Origin: Flavobacterium omnivorum
GTDB taxonomy: Bacteria > Bacteroidota > Bacteroidia > Flavobacteriales > Flavobacteriaceae
Length of the DNA stretch: 64,000 nucleotides
Assembly (NCBI RefSeq): GCF_900099915.1
Contig: NZ_FNDB01000012.1
Coordinates: 1 to 64,000 of the forward strand
Direction of reading: 5' to 3'
How positions within the stretch are numbered: the first letter of the stretch is position 1; the number at the start of each line of letters is the position of its first letter. Under the pieces are notes generated by a model that did not search any database, was not told the origin of the DNA, and saw nothing but the letters and a program-made list of their open reading frames with translations. The position numbers were made by a program, and so were the translations under genes. Below, piece after piece: positions 47,517 through 57,325 of the stretch.

Positions 47517-48812
47517 ATGGAACATATTGTCATTATTGGTAATGGTATTGCTGGAGTTACACTCGCACAGCAAATTCGAAAAAAATCAGATTCGAAAATT
47601 AGTATTGTCTCCTCCGAAACTGAGTTTTTCTTCTCTCGTACTGCTTTAATGTATGTATTTATGGGACACCTGAAATGGGAACATACACAACCTTATGAAA
47701 ATGATTTTTGGAAAAAAAACAAAATTGAACTCCTTCAAGGATTAATAACTGCTGTCGTTCCTGATTTAAAAGAAATTATCTTAGAGAACAATACCAAACT
47801 AACTTACGATAAATTAGTAATCGCTACAGGATCTAAACCCAACAAATACGGATGGCCGGGACAAGATTTACAAGGCGTTACTGGTCTTTATCACAAACCG
47901 GATTTAGAAGCTTTAGAAAACTGGGCACCTACCACCAAACGAGCCGTGATCGTGGGCGGAGGTTTAATAGGAATCGAATTAGCTGAAATGCTTCGGTCTC
48001 GCAATATCGCTGTAACTTTCTTGGTTCGGGAAAAAAGTTTTTGGGATGGTGTTTTGCCTTTCGGCGAAAGCCAAATCATTAACCGACACATACTGGAGCA
48101 TCACATTGATTTAAGATTAGATACGAATTTGGTCGAAATTATTTCCGATGAAAAAGGACACGCTAGAGCCATCGTTACCGATAAAGGAGAAACCATCGAA
48201 TGTGAAATTGTTGGCCTGACAGCTGGTGTTTCCCCTAATATTGATTTTTTAAAAGATTCTGGGATTGAACTAGGAAAAGGAGTGAAAGTAAACCGTTTCT
48301 TAGAAACAAATATAAAAGATATTTATGCGATTGGCGATTGTGCCGAACAACATGTAGCCATTGATTTGCGTCGACCCATAGAAGCCGTTTGGTATACGGG
48401 CCGAATGATGGGAGAAGCACTAGCTCAGACATTAACAGGAACGCGTACAGCTTATAAACCCGGACATTGGTTCAATTCAGCTAAATTTTTAGACATTGAA
48501 TACCAAACCTACGGATGGGTTTGGGCTGCCGCCAAAGAAAATGAAGAACACTTTTACTGGGAACATCAATCCGGTAAAAAAGCAATCCGAATCTCCTTTG
48601 ACAAAAAAGACCGTACTTTTTTAGGGATAAATACTTTTGGAATTCGCCTGCGTCATGAGTTCTTTGACAAAGTATTAACTAGCAAAGAAACGGTGGATTA
48701 TGTTATGAAACATTTGGCAAAAGCTAATTTTGATCCCGAATTTTTTACCTCGTATGAAAAAGAAATACAAAAGCACTTTACCAGCCACTTCGTTGGTATA
48801 ATAACAATATAA
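47517..48812 (+). CDS. FAD-dependent NAD(P)H oxidoreductase (rubredoxin/ferredoxin reductase-like)
   Basis: About 431 aa from the chosen ATG (47517). An in-frame TTG 30 bp earlier is less likely because MEHIVIIGNGIAG places the FAD-binding Rossmann motif directly at the N-terminus. The second dinucleotide site is AVIVGGGLIGIELAEML (about 143-159), and the FAD-ribityl motif is DIYAIGDCAEQ (about 272-282). It belongs to the pyridine-nucleotide-disulfide oxidoreductase fold without the CxxC of disulfide reductases, so it should pass electrons to an Fe-S partner. The membrane Fe-S protein gene starts 1 bp after its stop. Confidence 0.9.
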   Translation: MEHIVIIGNGIAGVTLAQQIRKKSDSKISIVSSETEFFFSRTALMYVFMGHLKWEHTQPYENDFWKKNKIELLQGLITAVVPDLKEIILENNTKLTYDKLVIATGSKPNKYGWPGQDLQGVTGLYHKPDLEALENWAPTTKRAVIVGGGLIGIELAEMLRSRNIAVTFLVREKSFWDGVLPFGESQIINRHILEHHIDLRLDTNLVEIISDEKGHARAIVTDKGETIECEIVGLTAGVSPNIDFLKDSGIELGKGVKVNRFLETNIKDIYAIGDCAEQHVAIDLRRPIEAVWYTGRMMGEALAQTLTGTRTAYKPGHWFNSAKFLDIEYQTYGWVWAAAKENEEHFYWEHQSGKKAIRISFDKKDRTFLGINTFGIRLRHEFFDKVLTSKETVDYVMKHLAKANFDPEFFTSYEKEIQKHFTSHFVGIITI

Positions 48813-48813
48813 C

Positions 48814-50406
48814 ATGAGCAAATCAGTTAAAAATATATCCATCGCTTCTCATGAGAACATCCAGATGGACGGAATTCAAAAATTAGGTGTGGCGCTAGGA
48901 TTGCTTGGACTTTTCATTATGGCCTTGGCTTTATTTAATGTGTCGTTCCCTAATAAAGGATTGTGGTTAGCGGGATCAATCCTTGCCATTTTTACGGGAA
49001 TAACAGTGTATGCGAATAGGACCTACCTTAACCAGCCTGAAGGAATAAACAACAACGGAATTTGGCACAAAAACTTAACCAATAGGGGGAGTTGGGCGTG
49101 GATGACGGGTATTATACTGACCTCGTTTTATATTGTTTTATACTGGTATCCTCAATACTTGGGATTGAATCAAGACGGTGAAGCAAACACTGGAATCGTT
49201 GGTTTTTTTGATCCGCTAAGTTACATTTTAAACGGAAAAGCCGCCAGCCAATGGTTTGTATATGGCACATTATACACCGTTGCTATTTTGGGTTTGGGCT
49301 ATAAATTTATCTTGAAATACCGGCACAATAAATACCAATTAGTACGAACAATATCAGTGATGTTTTTTCAGTTAGGATTTGCTTTTTTGATTCCTGAAAT
49401 ATTAGAAAAACTGAATCCAGAGAAAGCATATTTCGCTAAGGATTTGAAAAACATGTGGCCACTGAATTACTATTTCTTTAATGATTGGCATTTAAAAGCG
49501 ATGCTCGAAGGAGGTAATTTAGGTTTGTTTTTGTTATTTTTTGGAATAGCGATGATTTTTATTATCTCTCCTATTTTAACCTATTTTTATGGAAAACGCT
49601 GGTATTGCTCGTGGGTTTGTGGTTGCGGTGGTTTGGCGGAGACTGCTGGAGATAGCTTTAGACATTTGTCCAATAAGACCGATACGGTATGGAAAATAGA
49701 ACGCTGGATGATCCACTCAGTGTTGGTCTTTTCATTTGTAATGACCATTGCCGTTATTTTTACTTTTTTATCTAATAATCCCGAGATGAGCTTTATTACA
49801 AAAGACCATTTTATTTGGGGTATTGTTGCTTTCTTACTTGTTTTTACTGGAGCTTTATATATTTTCAAACGAAAAGATCTAGATAAAGATGCTGTTTTTA
49901 CGCTGCTTTCCTTAGTGGCTATTATTATTATTTTGTTGTTAATTAATTATTTTTCAGGGAATCAAAATATTCTTTTTATAGACAGCAATTCATTAAGGGA
50001 GTGGTATGGTTTTGCTATTGGTGCCGCTTTTAGTGGCGTTGTAGGTGTAGGTTTTTATCCAATTTTAGGCAATCGTGTATGGTGTCGATTTGGTTGTCCT
50101 ATGGCAGCAATCTTAGGATTACAGCAGCGATTATTTTCAAAATTCAGAATAACTACTAATGGTGGTCAATGTATATCTTGCGGAAACTGCTCTACTTATT
50201 GCGAAATGGGGATTGACGTGCGCAGTTATGCTCAAAAAGGAGAAAACATTGTTCGTTCGTCTTGCGTAGGTTGTGGTATTTGTGCAGCGGTATGTCCTAG
50301 AGGAGTATTGAAATTAGAAAATGATAGTCCAGCAGGCCGAATCAATTCAAACGAAATCTTATTGGGAAATGATATCGATTTAATGGATTTAATAAACCAA
50401 AAATAA
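48814..50406 (+). CDS. Membrane-bound Fe-S electron-transfer protein (NapH/CcoG-like)
   Basis: 530 aa with about eight membrane spans. Cys motifs on the cytoplasmic side are WYCSWVCGCGG (about 263-273), WCRFGCP (about 425-431), then two [4Fe-4S] ferredoxin sites, CISCGNCSTYCEMG (about 452-465) and CVGCGICAAVCPRG (about 482-495). This is the plan of NapH/RdxA-type polyferredoxins, which move electrons between quinol or flavin and a partner. Coupling by 1 bp to the FAD oxidoreductase suggests the path NAD(P)H - FAD - Fe-S, with the di-iron hydroxylase of the cluster as a possible acceptor. Confidence 0.88.
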   Translation: MSKSVKNISIASHENIQMDGIQKLGVALGLLGLFIMALALFNVSFPNKGLWLAGSILAIFTGITVYANRTYLNQPEGINNNGIWHKNLTNRGSWAWMTGIILTSFYIVLYWYPQYLGLNQDGEANTGIVGFFDPLSYILNGKAASQWFVYGTLYTVAILGLGYKFILKYRHNKYQLVRTISVMFFQLGFAFLIPEILEKLNPEKAYFAKDLKNMWPLNYYFFNDWHLKAMLEGGNLGLFLLFFGIAMIFIISPILTYFYGKRWYCSWVCGCGGLAETAGDSFRHLSNKTDTVWKIERWMIHSVLVFSFVMTIAVIFTFLSNNPEMSFITKDHFIWGIVAFLLVFTGALYIFKRKDLDKDAVFTLLSLVAIIIILLLINYFSGNQNILFIDSNSLREWYGFAIGAAFSGVVGVGFYPILGNRVWCRFGCPMAAILGLQQRLFSKFRITTNGGQCISCGNCSTYCEMGIDVRSYAQKGENIVRSSCVGCGICAAVCPRGVLKLENDSPAGRINSNEILLGNDIDLMDLINQK

Positions 50407-50478
50407 TCAATTCCTTTTTACATTAATCCTTATTTTCGCAGAGGAAATCAGTCTTTTTAAAAGAGACTCAAAAAAAAT

Positions 50479-51171
50479 ATGAAAAATATTAAAGTAATTA
50501 TTCCTGCTTACAATGAGGAAAAAGCCATAGGGTATGTCATCCAAGATATTCCATCTAGTGTTTCGGAAGTTATTGTTATCAGTAATAATTCCACAGACGA
50601 TACGATTCAGGTTGCCAAAAATGCGGGTGCCACGGTACTATCCGAAAGTAGAAAAGGATATGGCTATGCTTGTCTTAAAGGAATGGAATACATTGCGCAA
50701 CTAGAAACGAAACCCGATATTATTGTTTTTTTGGATGGAGACTATTCCGACTATCCTCAGGAATTAACCCAAATTATTGCTCCTATAATAAAAGACGATA
50801 TAGATTTTGTTGTAGGTGCACGAGTAGCGCGTTTCAGAGAAAAGCATTCGATGACACCACAGCAAGTTTTTGGGAATTGGCTGGCAACAACTTTAATGAA
50901 AAGCTTTTTTAATGCTACTTTTACAGACCTAGGCCCTTTTAGAGCGATTAAGTATGAAAAATTAGTCGCTTTAAACATGAAGGATAAAACCTATGGATGG
51001 ACCGTAGAAATGCAACTTAAAGTTCTAAAACAAAAAATGTCCTACGTAGAAATTCCAGTTCACTATAAAAATAGAATAGGCATTTCAAAAGTATCAGGAA
51101 CGGTGAAGGGAACCATTATGGCCGGAATAAAAATAATAGGATGGATTTTCAAATACACCTTTAAACAATAG
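50479..51171 (+). CDS. GT2 glycosyltransferase, polyprenyl-phosphate type
   Basis: 230 aa, GT-A fold: KVIIPAYNEEKAIGYVIQDI, nucleotide site VISNNSTDDTIQVAKNAGAT (about 33-52), DxD in VFLDGDYSDYP (about 74-84) and FTDLGPFRAI acceptor loop (about 152-161). It resembles dolichol-phosphate mannose/glucose synthases (DPM1/DolP-type) without the membrane tail. It likely makes a polyprenyl-phosphate sugar or glycosylates a lipid. The next glycosyltransferase gene starts 1 bp after its stop. Confidence 0.87.
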   Translation: MKNIKVIIPAYNEEKAIGYVIQDIPSSVSEVIVISNNSTDDTIQVAKNAGATVLSESRKGYGYACLKGMEYIAQLETKPDIIVFLDGDYSDYPQELTQIIAPIIKDDIDFVVGARVARFREKHSMTPQQVFGNWLATTLMKSFFNATFTDLGPFRAIKYEKLVALNMKDKTYGWTVEMQLKVLKQKMSYVEIPVHYKNRIGISKVSGTVKGTIMAGIKIIGWIFKYTFKQ

Positions 51172-51172
51172 C

Positions 51173-52654
51173 ATGTTACTACTTTCATATATCATTGTAA
51201 TTCTATACAGCATATCAATTTTGCTTTTATTTTTTTATAGTTTGGCTCACTTTAACTTACTGCTGAATTATTTAAGAAGCAAAAAGCGTGCGGATCAGTC
51301 GGTACAATTTGACCTTTCAAACCCAAATGAAATTCCCTTTGTTACAATACAACTTCCGGTATATAATGAAAAATATGTTATGGAACGCCTGTTAACGACA
51401 ATAGCAAAAATGGATTATCCAAAAGACAAATTGGAAATTCAAGTTCTGGATGATAGCACAGATGATAGTGTGGTAGCAACCGAAATCTTGATTCACAAAA
51501 TTGCCAAGTCAGGACTAAACATACACCACATGAGACGCAGTAATAGAAGGGGCTTTAAAGCAGGCGCTTTGAAGGAAGGTTTACTAAGCGCCAAAGGAGA
51601 ATTCATTGCTATTTTTGACGCTGATTTTGTTCCTCAAAAAGACTGGCTCTACAAAACGATTCCCTATTTTAAAGATCCTAAAATTGGAGTCGTGCAAACC
51701 CGTTGGGGACACCTGAACCGCGATTATTCGATATTGACAAAAATTCAAGCTTTTGCACTAGATGCCCACTTTACTTTAGAACAAGTAGGACGTAATTCAA
51801 AATTGCATTTTATTAATTTTAATGGAACTGCTGGAGTGTGGAGAAAGAAATGCATCCTTGACGCAGGAAACTGGGAAAGTGACACGCTCACCGAGGACTT
51901 GGATTTAAGTTATCGTGCTCAGTTAAAAGATTGGAAATTCAAATATTTGGAAAATGTAGTTACTCCTGCTGAACTGCCAGCTATTATTAGTGCTGCGCGC
52001 TCTCAGCAATTCAGATGGAATAAAGGTGGAGCTGAAAATTTTAGCAAAAATGCAATTCGCGTACTACAATCTAAATCCATCGGATTCAAGACAAAAGCGC
52101 ATGGAATGTTGCATTTATTGAACAGCACGATGTTTTTGGCTATTTTTACCATGGCCGTTTTAAGTGTGCCCATGTTGTACATCAAAAATGAGTTTGCCCA
52201 GTTTGAAAAAGTATTTGACTTACTACTCTTTTTTATCATTACCTCTATCCTCTTTTTCATCAGTTATTGGGCTACCTACAAAAGTATTCATGGCGGAGGC
52301 TTCAAAAATTTTCTGAAATACATCATTTTGTTTATCAGCTTTTATACCATTGCAATGGGATTTTCTTTTCACAACACTGTAGCAGTACTAGAAGGTTTAT
52401 GGGGTAAGAAAAGTGAATTTATACGCACTCCAAAGCTGAATATTGAAGGACTTAAAGAAAAATGGAAGCAGAATAGCTATATTTCAGATACTATTTCAAA
52501 GAACATCATTGTTGAAGGACTATTAATCCTTTACTTTATTTTTGCAATGTATAGTGCTTTTCGATTAAATGACTACAGCTTGATTGCTCTGCATGCAATG
52601 CTTTTCATTGGTTTTAGTTTTGTATTTATAAAATCAATACAAGTAAATAAATGA
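51173..52654 (+). CDS. Processive GT2 membrane glycosyltransferase (BcsA/ceramide-GT-like)
   Basis: 493 aa with one N-terminal and several C-terminal membrane spans (about 1-25, 320-345, 355-400, 430-490). The catalytic domain shows the D,D,D,QxxRW set: [30 protein letters not shown] and [12 protein letters not shown]. Enzymes of this type add sugars from UDP-glucose or similar donors to a growing chain or to a lipid. Coupled by 1 bp to the upstream GT2 and by a 4-bp overlap to the next gene. The product is unknown. Confidence 0.9.
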   Translation: MLLLSYIIVILYSISILLLFFYSLAHFNLLLNYLRSKKRADQSVQFDLSNPNEIPFVTIQLPVYNEKYVMERLLTTIAKMDYPKDKLEIQVLDDSTDDSVVATEILIHKIAKSGLNIHHMRRSNRRGFKAGALKEGLLSAKGEFIAIFDADFVPQKDWLYKTIPYFKDPKIGVVQTRWGHLNRDYSILTKIQAFALDAHFTLEQVGRNSKLHFINFNGTAGVWRKKCILDAGNWESDTLTEDLDLSYRAQLKDWKFKYLENVVTPAELPAIISAARSQQFRWNKGGAENFSKNAIRVLQSKSIGFKTKAHGMLHLLNSTMFLAIFTMAVLSVPMLYIKNEFAQFEKVFDLLLFFIITSILFFISYWATYKSIHGGGFKNFLKYIILFISFYTIAMGFSFHNTVAVLEGLWGKKSEFIRTPKLNIEGLKEKWKQNSYISDTISKNIIVEGLLILYFIFAMYSAFRLNDYSLIALHAMLFIGFSFVFIKSIQVNK

Positions 52655-53997
52655 GTTGGAGTGCTTCAAATAACACGAAATCTTATGGCTTTCTTGCATT
52701 AAGCACTTTTATTTATGCGTATATCGCTTACGTTTTAAATCGATCTGAGTTCCTCTATTTGTTGGTTTCTTACAGCTTATTATTTGTTTCTTTTTATCAA
52801 ATTATCAAATTTCAAAAAGACAATATTCCGTTTCTAATTGCAGTGGCAGTGCTATTTCGATTGGTTTTTCTAGTGGCACTACCTAATTTATCTCAAGATT
52901 ATTTTAGGTTTATATGGGACGGAAACCTAATTCTTGAAAATATAAATCCGTACTTACAGCTACCAAAAGACCTTATCAATCGAAATAACTTTGCTATTCC
53001 AACTGCAAACGATTTATATAACGGAATGGGTAGTTTAAGCGCTGGACATTATTCTAATTATCCACCTGTCAACCAATTTTTATTTGCTGTAGCGGCCTTT
53101 TTCAGTAATCATTCGATACTAGGAGCAGCAATAGGAATGCGATTACTAATTATCGCAGCCGATTTTGGAACTTTATATTTCGGTAGTAAATTATTAGTCC
53201 GTTTAGGGATGGAAAAGCACCGTATTTTCTGGTATGCACTCAATCCTTTAGTGCTTATTGAACTTACTGGGAATTTACATTTTGAAGGAGTCATGCTCTT
53301 CTTTTTTGTTTGGGCAATTTATCTCTTGGAACAAAACAAATGGAAATCAGCCGCCGTAATTTTGGCATTGTCGATATCAGTCAAATTATTACCATTATTG
53401 CTATTGCCTCTTTTTTTTAGAAAATTAGGTTGGAAAAATGCAATTTCGTTTTACACTATTGTTATTGGATTAAATATGCTCCTCTTTCTCCCCTTTCTTT
53501 CCAAAGAACTAATCCAAAATTATAGCGAAACCATAGGACTGTGGTTCACTAATTTTGAATTCAACGCCAGTATTTACTATATCATTCGTCAGATTGGTTT
53601 CTGGATCACAGGATACAATATTATTCACATTACTGGAAAAATAATCCCTGTTTTTATTATCGCTTTTATTGCATTACAAAGTTTACATAAAAAAAACAAA
53701 AATAGTCTCCATTTATTCAATAGTATGCTAGTAGCTTTGACGGTTTATTTTTTCACCGCTACTACAGTACATCCTTGGTATGTCATAAATCTAATTTTGA
53801 TTGCTGTTTTTACTTCCTATAAATATCCTCTTTTGTGGAGTTACACTATTGTTTTAAGCTATTGTGCCTATTCAAAAGCAGATTTTTCAGAAAATTACTG
53901 GCTACTTGCAGTGGAATATAGTACGGTATTGCTTTTGCTGATTTACGAAAAAAGGAAGATTTTAAGGTCTGAAAAAAGAGTATATTTGGATTTTTAA
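52651..53997 (+). CDS. Integral-membrane polyprenyl-phosphate-dependent glycosyltransferase
   Basis: 448 aa with about 11-12 hydrophobic spans and an acidic first loop ([20 protein letters not shown], about 74-93), as in GT-C mannosyltransferases (GT87/ArnT-like, DUF2029). The loop aspartate (SQDYFRF) is the expected catalytic base. It would use the lipid-linked sugar made by the GT2 gene two positions upstream and transfer it on the periplasmic side. Start overlaps the previous stop by 4 bp (ATGA). Confidence 0.8.
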   Translation: MSWSASNNTKSYGFLALSTFIYAYIAYVLNRSEFLYLLVSYSLLFVSFYQIIKFQKDNIPFLIAVAVLFRLVFLVALPNLSQDYFRFIWDGNLILENINPYLQLPKDLINRNNFAIPTANDLYNGMGSLSAGHYSNYPPVNQFLFAVAAFFSNHSILGAAIGMRLLIIAADFGTLYFGSKLLVRLGMEKHRIFWYALNPLVLIELTGNLHFEGVMLFFFVWAIYLLEQNKWKSAAVILALSISVKLLPLLLLPLFFRKLGWKNAISFYTIVIGLNMLLFLPFLSKELIQNYSETIGLWFTNFEFNASIYYIIRQIGFWITGYNIIHITGKIIPVFIIAFIALQSLHKKNKNSLHLFNSMLVALTVYFFTATTVHPWYVINLILIAVFTSYKYPLLWSYTIVLSYCAYSKADFSENYWLLAVEYSTVLLLLIYEKRKILRSEKRVYLDF

Positions 53998-54015
53998 ATA
54001 AATAAGGGGAAATTA

Positions 54016-54597
54016 ATGGACCTGATTAAAGAAGATTCAAAATCAATTTTAGAACAATGGGTCAATCAATTTAGTGATGAACTCTATTCTTGGGCCTTTT
54101 TCAAAACATCTTCCAAGGAGGTTGCTGAGGATTTAGTACAAGATACTTTTATGGCTGCATTCCATAAGATAGATACTTTTCAAGGCAAAAGCCAACCTAA
54201 GACTTGGTTGTTCTCCATACTCAATAATAAAGTGATTGATTATTATCGATTGAGTGCTCGAACCACTAAGAAAAACTTCAGTTTAACCGAAAATAGTGGT
54301 TATGAACTTTCGGATGGGCTTTTTAATTCGTACGGATGCTGGAAATCAAATGATATCAATGCCGCTTGGGATCAAGACCAAGAATTACTAGACAATCCTG
54401 AATTCAATTCGATCATGGAAAATTGTATGGATGACCTGCCACAGAAATGGAAATTAGCCGTAACATCCAAATATTTAAGTGATAAAAAAACAGAAATAAT
54501 TTGTCAGGAATTAGAAATTACTACGTCTAATTATTGGCAGATTGTGCATCGATCCAAGCTGTTACTAAAAAAATGTCTGGAATTGAAATGGGTTTAA
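54016..54597 (+). CDS. ECF sigma-70 factor of the glycosyltransferase cluster
   Basis: 193 aa: region 2 (about 18-85: ELYSWAFFKTSSKEVAEDLV, TFMAAFHKIDTFQGKSQPKT) and region 4 (about 135-190). The N-terminal DALYS/WAF..KT..KEVAEDLVQDTF pattern differs from the Fec-type sigma at 24 kb. It begins 18 bp after the membrane glycosyltransferase stop, so it is the penultimate gene of the cluster, followed by a putative zinc-binding anti-sigma. It may regulate the cluster itself. Confidence 0.9.
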   Translation: MDLIKEDSKSILEQWVNQFSDELYSWAFFKTSSKEVAEDLVQDTFMAAFHKIDTFQGKSQPKTWLFSILNNKVIDYYRLSARTTKKNFSLTENSGYELSDGLFNSYGCWKSNDINAAWDQDQELLDNPEFNSIMENCMDDLPQKWKLAVTSKYLSDKKTEIICQELEITTSNYWQIVHRSKLLLKKCLELKWV

Positions 54598-54620
54598 CCA
54601 AACTATAATATTCGAAGAAT

Positions 54621-54890
54621 ATGAATAAAGTAATGAGAACATTGTTGAAACCCTGTAAAAAGACAACAGAGTTAATCGACAAACAAATGTTCACTCCTTT
54701 AACGTTGAAAGAAAAGTTGCAATTACAAGCGCACAAAGCCCTGTGCAGGACTTGTAATGAATACGAAAAACAATCCAAATTACTCGATACCCTCATAGGC
54801 AAATGGTTTGCAATTGATTCCAATAAAAAAATGTCTCAATTAGACGAAGACAAGAAAAATAAAATCATTGAAGCTATAAAAAAAATCTAA
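54621..54890 (+). CDS. Putative zinc-type anti-sigma factor
   Basis: A small 89-aa soluble protein with H-x3-C-x2-C (AHKALCRTCNEY, about 37-48), the ZAS (zinc-binding anti-sigma) core seen in RsrA/ChrR-like proteins, plus an extra Cys near the N-terminus (PCKKT). No membrane span. It starts 24 bp after the sigma gene. If the Cys/His cluster is redox-sensitive, the pair would respond to oxidants or metals in the cytoplasm. Confidence 0.7.
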   Translation: MNKVMRTLLKPCKKTTELIDKQMFTPLTLKEKLQLQAHKALCRTCNEYEKQSKLLDTLIGKWFAIDSNKKMSQLDEDKKNKIIEAIKKI

Positions 54891-54961
54891 TATGCTTTAA
54901 CTGGTTAGCAATTCTTACTTACATGTTCCAACAATTAAAAAAATAAAACAGGATCTTTAAA

Positions 54962-55816
54962 ATGATAGTAGAACGAAAACGATACGAGCTCTTTGGTAAA
55001 AAAATATTTGAAAAGCTACTCATTCAATCGCCTTTTAAGATTCCAAACCCAATGCCTGATGAGGCCTGCTTTCTTTACATGCTGCAAGGGCAAATCAATT
55101 ACAGCACTCCAAATCAAAACGTTATTATCCCACAAAATGACGCAGTTTTATTAAAATGTGGTACTTATTTCAGTCAGATAAAAAGCACGATTAAAGCACA
55201 AAAGCATGAAATTGTTGTGATTCATTTTCATCCTGAAATATTAAAAAAGATTTACGAAACAGACTTGCCTAAAGTTTTTCAACAGCCTGCTATTCTAGAT
55301 ACAAATATTGACTTGAGTACAATTAACAATGATTATCTAATAGAAAAATACATTGAAAGTTTGTTGTTCTATTTTGACAATCCAAGTCTTATTAATGAGG
55401 ATTTATTGATTATTAAATTAAAAGAAATCATTTTGCTATTATGCCAAACGAAAAATGCGCCTCTTATTCAACAAATATTATCGCAGCTATTTTCTCCTAA
55501 TAGTTATAGTTTCAAGCAAATTATTGAAAGTAACCTTTACTACCATTTTACCACAGAAGAATTAGCCGAAATGACTCATTTGAGCTTATCCTCGTTCAAA
55601 AGAGAATTCAAAAAAAATTATAATGCCACTCCAGCCAGTTACATTCGCAATAAAAGATTAGAAAAAGCGGCCGAGCTATTGCTTATTTCTGAGGAACGTA
55701 TTACTGATATTGCTTTTGATTGTGGCTTTAATGATCTGGCTAATTTTTCTAAGCTTTTCCATGAAAGATTCAATAATTCTCCCTCAAACTATCGTTTGGA
55801 CCAAATAAGCAAATAG
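54962..55816 (+). CDS. AraC-family transcriptional regulator
   Basis: 284 aa. N-terminal cupin-like sensing region (about 1-170, with NVIIPQNDAVLLKCGTYF) and a C-terminal double helix-turn-helix (about 190-280): TTEELAEMTHLSLSSFKREF and RITDIAFDCGFNDLANFSKL, ending FNNSPSNYR. It activates or represses target genes on ligand binding. It lies 72 bp from the anti-sigma gene and 90 bp from the AhpD-like gene, which is a likely target. Confidence 0.9.
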   Translation: MIVERKRYELFGKKIFEKLLIQSPFKIPNPMPDEACFLYMLQGQINYSTPNQNVIIPQNDAVLLKCGTYFSQIKSTIKAQKHEIVVIHFHPEILKKIYETDLPKVFQQPAILDTNIDLSTINNDYLIEKYIESLLFYFDNPSLINEDLLIIKLKEIILLLCQTKNAPLIQQILSQLFSPNSYSFKQIIESNLYYHFTTEELAEMTHLSLSSFKREFKKNYNATPASYIRNKRLEKAAELLLISEERITDIAFDCGFNDLANFSKLFHERFNNSPSNYRLDQISK

Positions 55817-55905
55817 TTGAACCTTCTGCCAAAGTTTTAATTAAGCATTCATCGGACCTTTGTACAGTTAATAAAAACTATTCTATTAATTAAAAAACAA
55901 ATACA

Positions 55906-56454
55906 ATGGCACATTTAAAATTAGAAAACAATTCCATTTCTCCTATAACACAAGAGATTTTCGACAAAACACAAAAAGCTTTTGGTTTTGTTCCCAACAT
56001 GTATAAAACCATGGGTTCTAATCCGGCTTTGTTAGATGCTTATATCTACTCCTATAACAGCTTTAGATCCAATGCGGGATTCAATGCAACAGAGCAAGAA
56101 GTGGTATTCCTAACGGCAGCTTATGAGAACAATTGCGAATATTGTGTTGCTGCTCATAGCACCCTTGCAGATATGGCAAAGGTTCCCACAGAAGTTACAG
56201 ATGCTATTCGAAACGGTACAGAAATCGCTGATCCAAAATTAAAGCAATTGTCAAAATTAACGCGTTCCCTTTCTTTAAATAGAGGTATTGTACCGCAAGA
56301 TGAAGTTGATGCTTTCTTAGCTGTTGGTTACACGGAGCAGCATGTCCTGGGAATTTTAGCAGGTATTGCTGTGAAATTAATCAGTAATTATTCAAACCAT
56401 ATTACTAATCCTGAATTAGAAGCTCCTTTTACTTCAAGAGTTTGGAAAAAATAA
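55906..56454 (+). CDS. AhpD-like carboxymuconolactone-decarboxylase family protein
   Basis: 182-aa all-helical cytoplasmic protein with the AhpD redox motif C77-x-x-C80-x3-H84 (NCEYCVAAHST), giving alkylhydroperoxidase-type disulfide chemistry. The length matches the peroxidase-related AhpD subgroup. It follows an AraC regulator, an arrangement common for redox-responsive pairs. A terminator follows. Confidence 0.88.
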   Translation: MAHLKLENNSISPITQEIFDKTQKAFGFVPNMYKTMGSNPALLDAYIYSYNSFRSNAGFNATEQEVVFLTAAYENNCEYCVAAHSTLADMAKVPTEVTDAIRNGTEIADPKLKQLSKLTRSLSLNRGIVPQDEVDAFLAVGYTEQHVLGILAGIAVKLISNYSNHITNPELEAPFTSRVWKK

Positions 56455-56476
56455 TTTGAAAATTATCTAAATTTGA

Positions 56477-56509
56477 AAACCAATAAGCCTCAAAAACACT
56501 TATTGGTTT
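56477..56509 (+). terminator. Intrinsic terminator of the AhpD-like gene
   Basis: AAACCAATAAG / CTTATTGGTTT, an 11-bp perfect stem with an 11-base loop, followed by a run of Ts. It lies 23 bp after the stop. Confidence 0.88.
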
Positions 56510-56580
56510 TTTTTATTAAAATCGTCAGGAGTTAGCAATGAGCATGTCTATACTTGTATTAGAACAAAGGCTACATAAAT

Positions 56581-57315
56581 ATGAAATTAATTGCTGTTTT
56601 ACATTCTAAAAAAAAACCTCTTCACTTGGGTTTTCGATAAGTTTACTAGGCGCTTTACCACTAGGATATACTAACGTAATTAGTTTGCAAATTTTATTGG
56701 AACAAGGCAATTGGGCATCACTCTCCTTTATTTTAGGAATTATTTTTGTTCAATATTTTGTCTTGAAAATGGTTTATAAAATAGCACGCTGGCTCATAAA
56801 AGAAAAGAAATTAGTACTTTTTATTGAGCTGTTTACTATTCTATTTTTTTAGTTATTGGTGTCTACTTCATGTACAGTAGTACTAATCATCAAAACATCA
56901 GTCTTTCTAATCTAATATTGATTCAATATCCCTTTTTACTGGCTGCATTTCTAAATATTTTAAATTTTATCCAATGGCCCTATTGGTCTGGAATTTATAT
57001 CTATCTATTTAGAACAGATAAATTAGACAATCAAATAAAAACTAGGAATAAATTTATAGTTGGCTCTTTACTAGGAACTAGTTTAGGAATGTTTCTCTTT
57101 GCTCCTATTGGACAATTTTTAATTGAAGCAAATCAAATAAAAATAAGTTCTTACATCAATACCATTTTTATGATTTTATTCTTGTTTTAGCTTTTGTACA
57201 AACGATAAAATTTATTTTTAAAAATACGTTTCATCGCAAGGAAATAAATCAGTTGCAAAACCTAAAAATCATTAATTTACACCTAGAAGTTAGTATCCTC
57301 TTTTTTATTAAGTAA
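56581..57315 (+). pseudogene. LysE-like membrane protein broken by frameshifts
   Basis: Conceptual joining of three frames gives a roughly 230-aa membrane protein: ISLLGALPLGYTNVISLQIL, WASLSFILGIIFVQYFVLKM, then MYSSTNHQNI...LAAFLNILNFIQWPYWSGIY, and LAFVQTIKFIFKNTFHRKEI. The pattern (PLGYTNV, NFIQxPxWxG) is that of LysE-type small-molecule exporters of Flavobacteria. Breaks lie at an A9 run (56608-56616), a T7 run (56844-56850) and a T4 run (about 57185-57189); each is repaired by one added base. The start is uncertain (possibly TTG at 56591). Confidence 0.7.
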
Positions 57316-57325
57316 CTTTACGATT

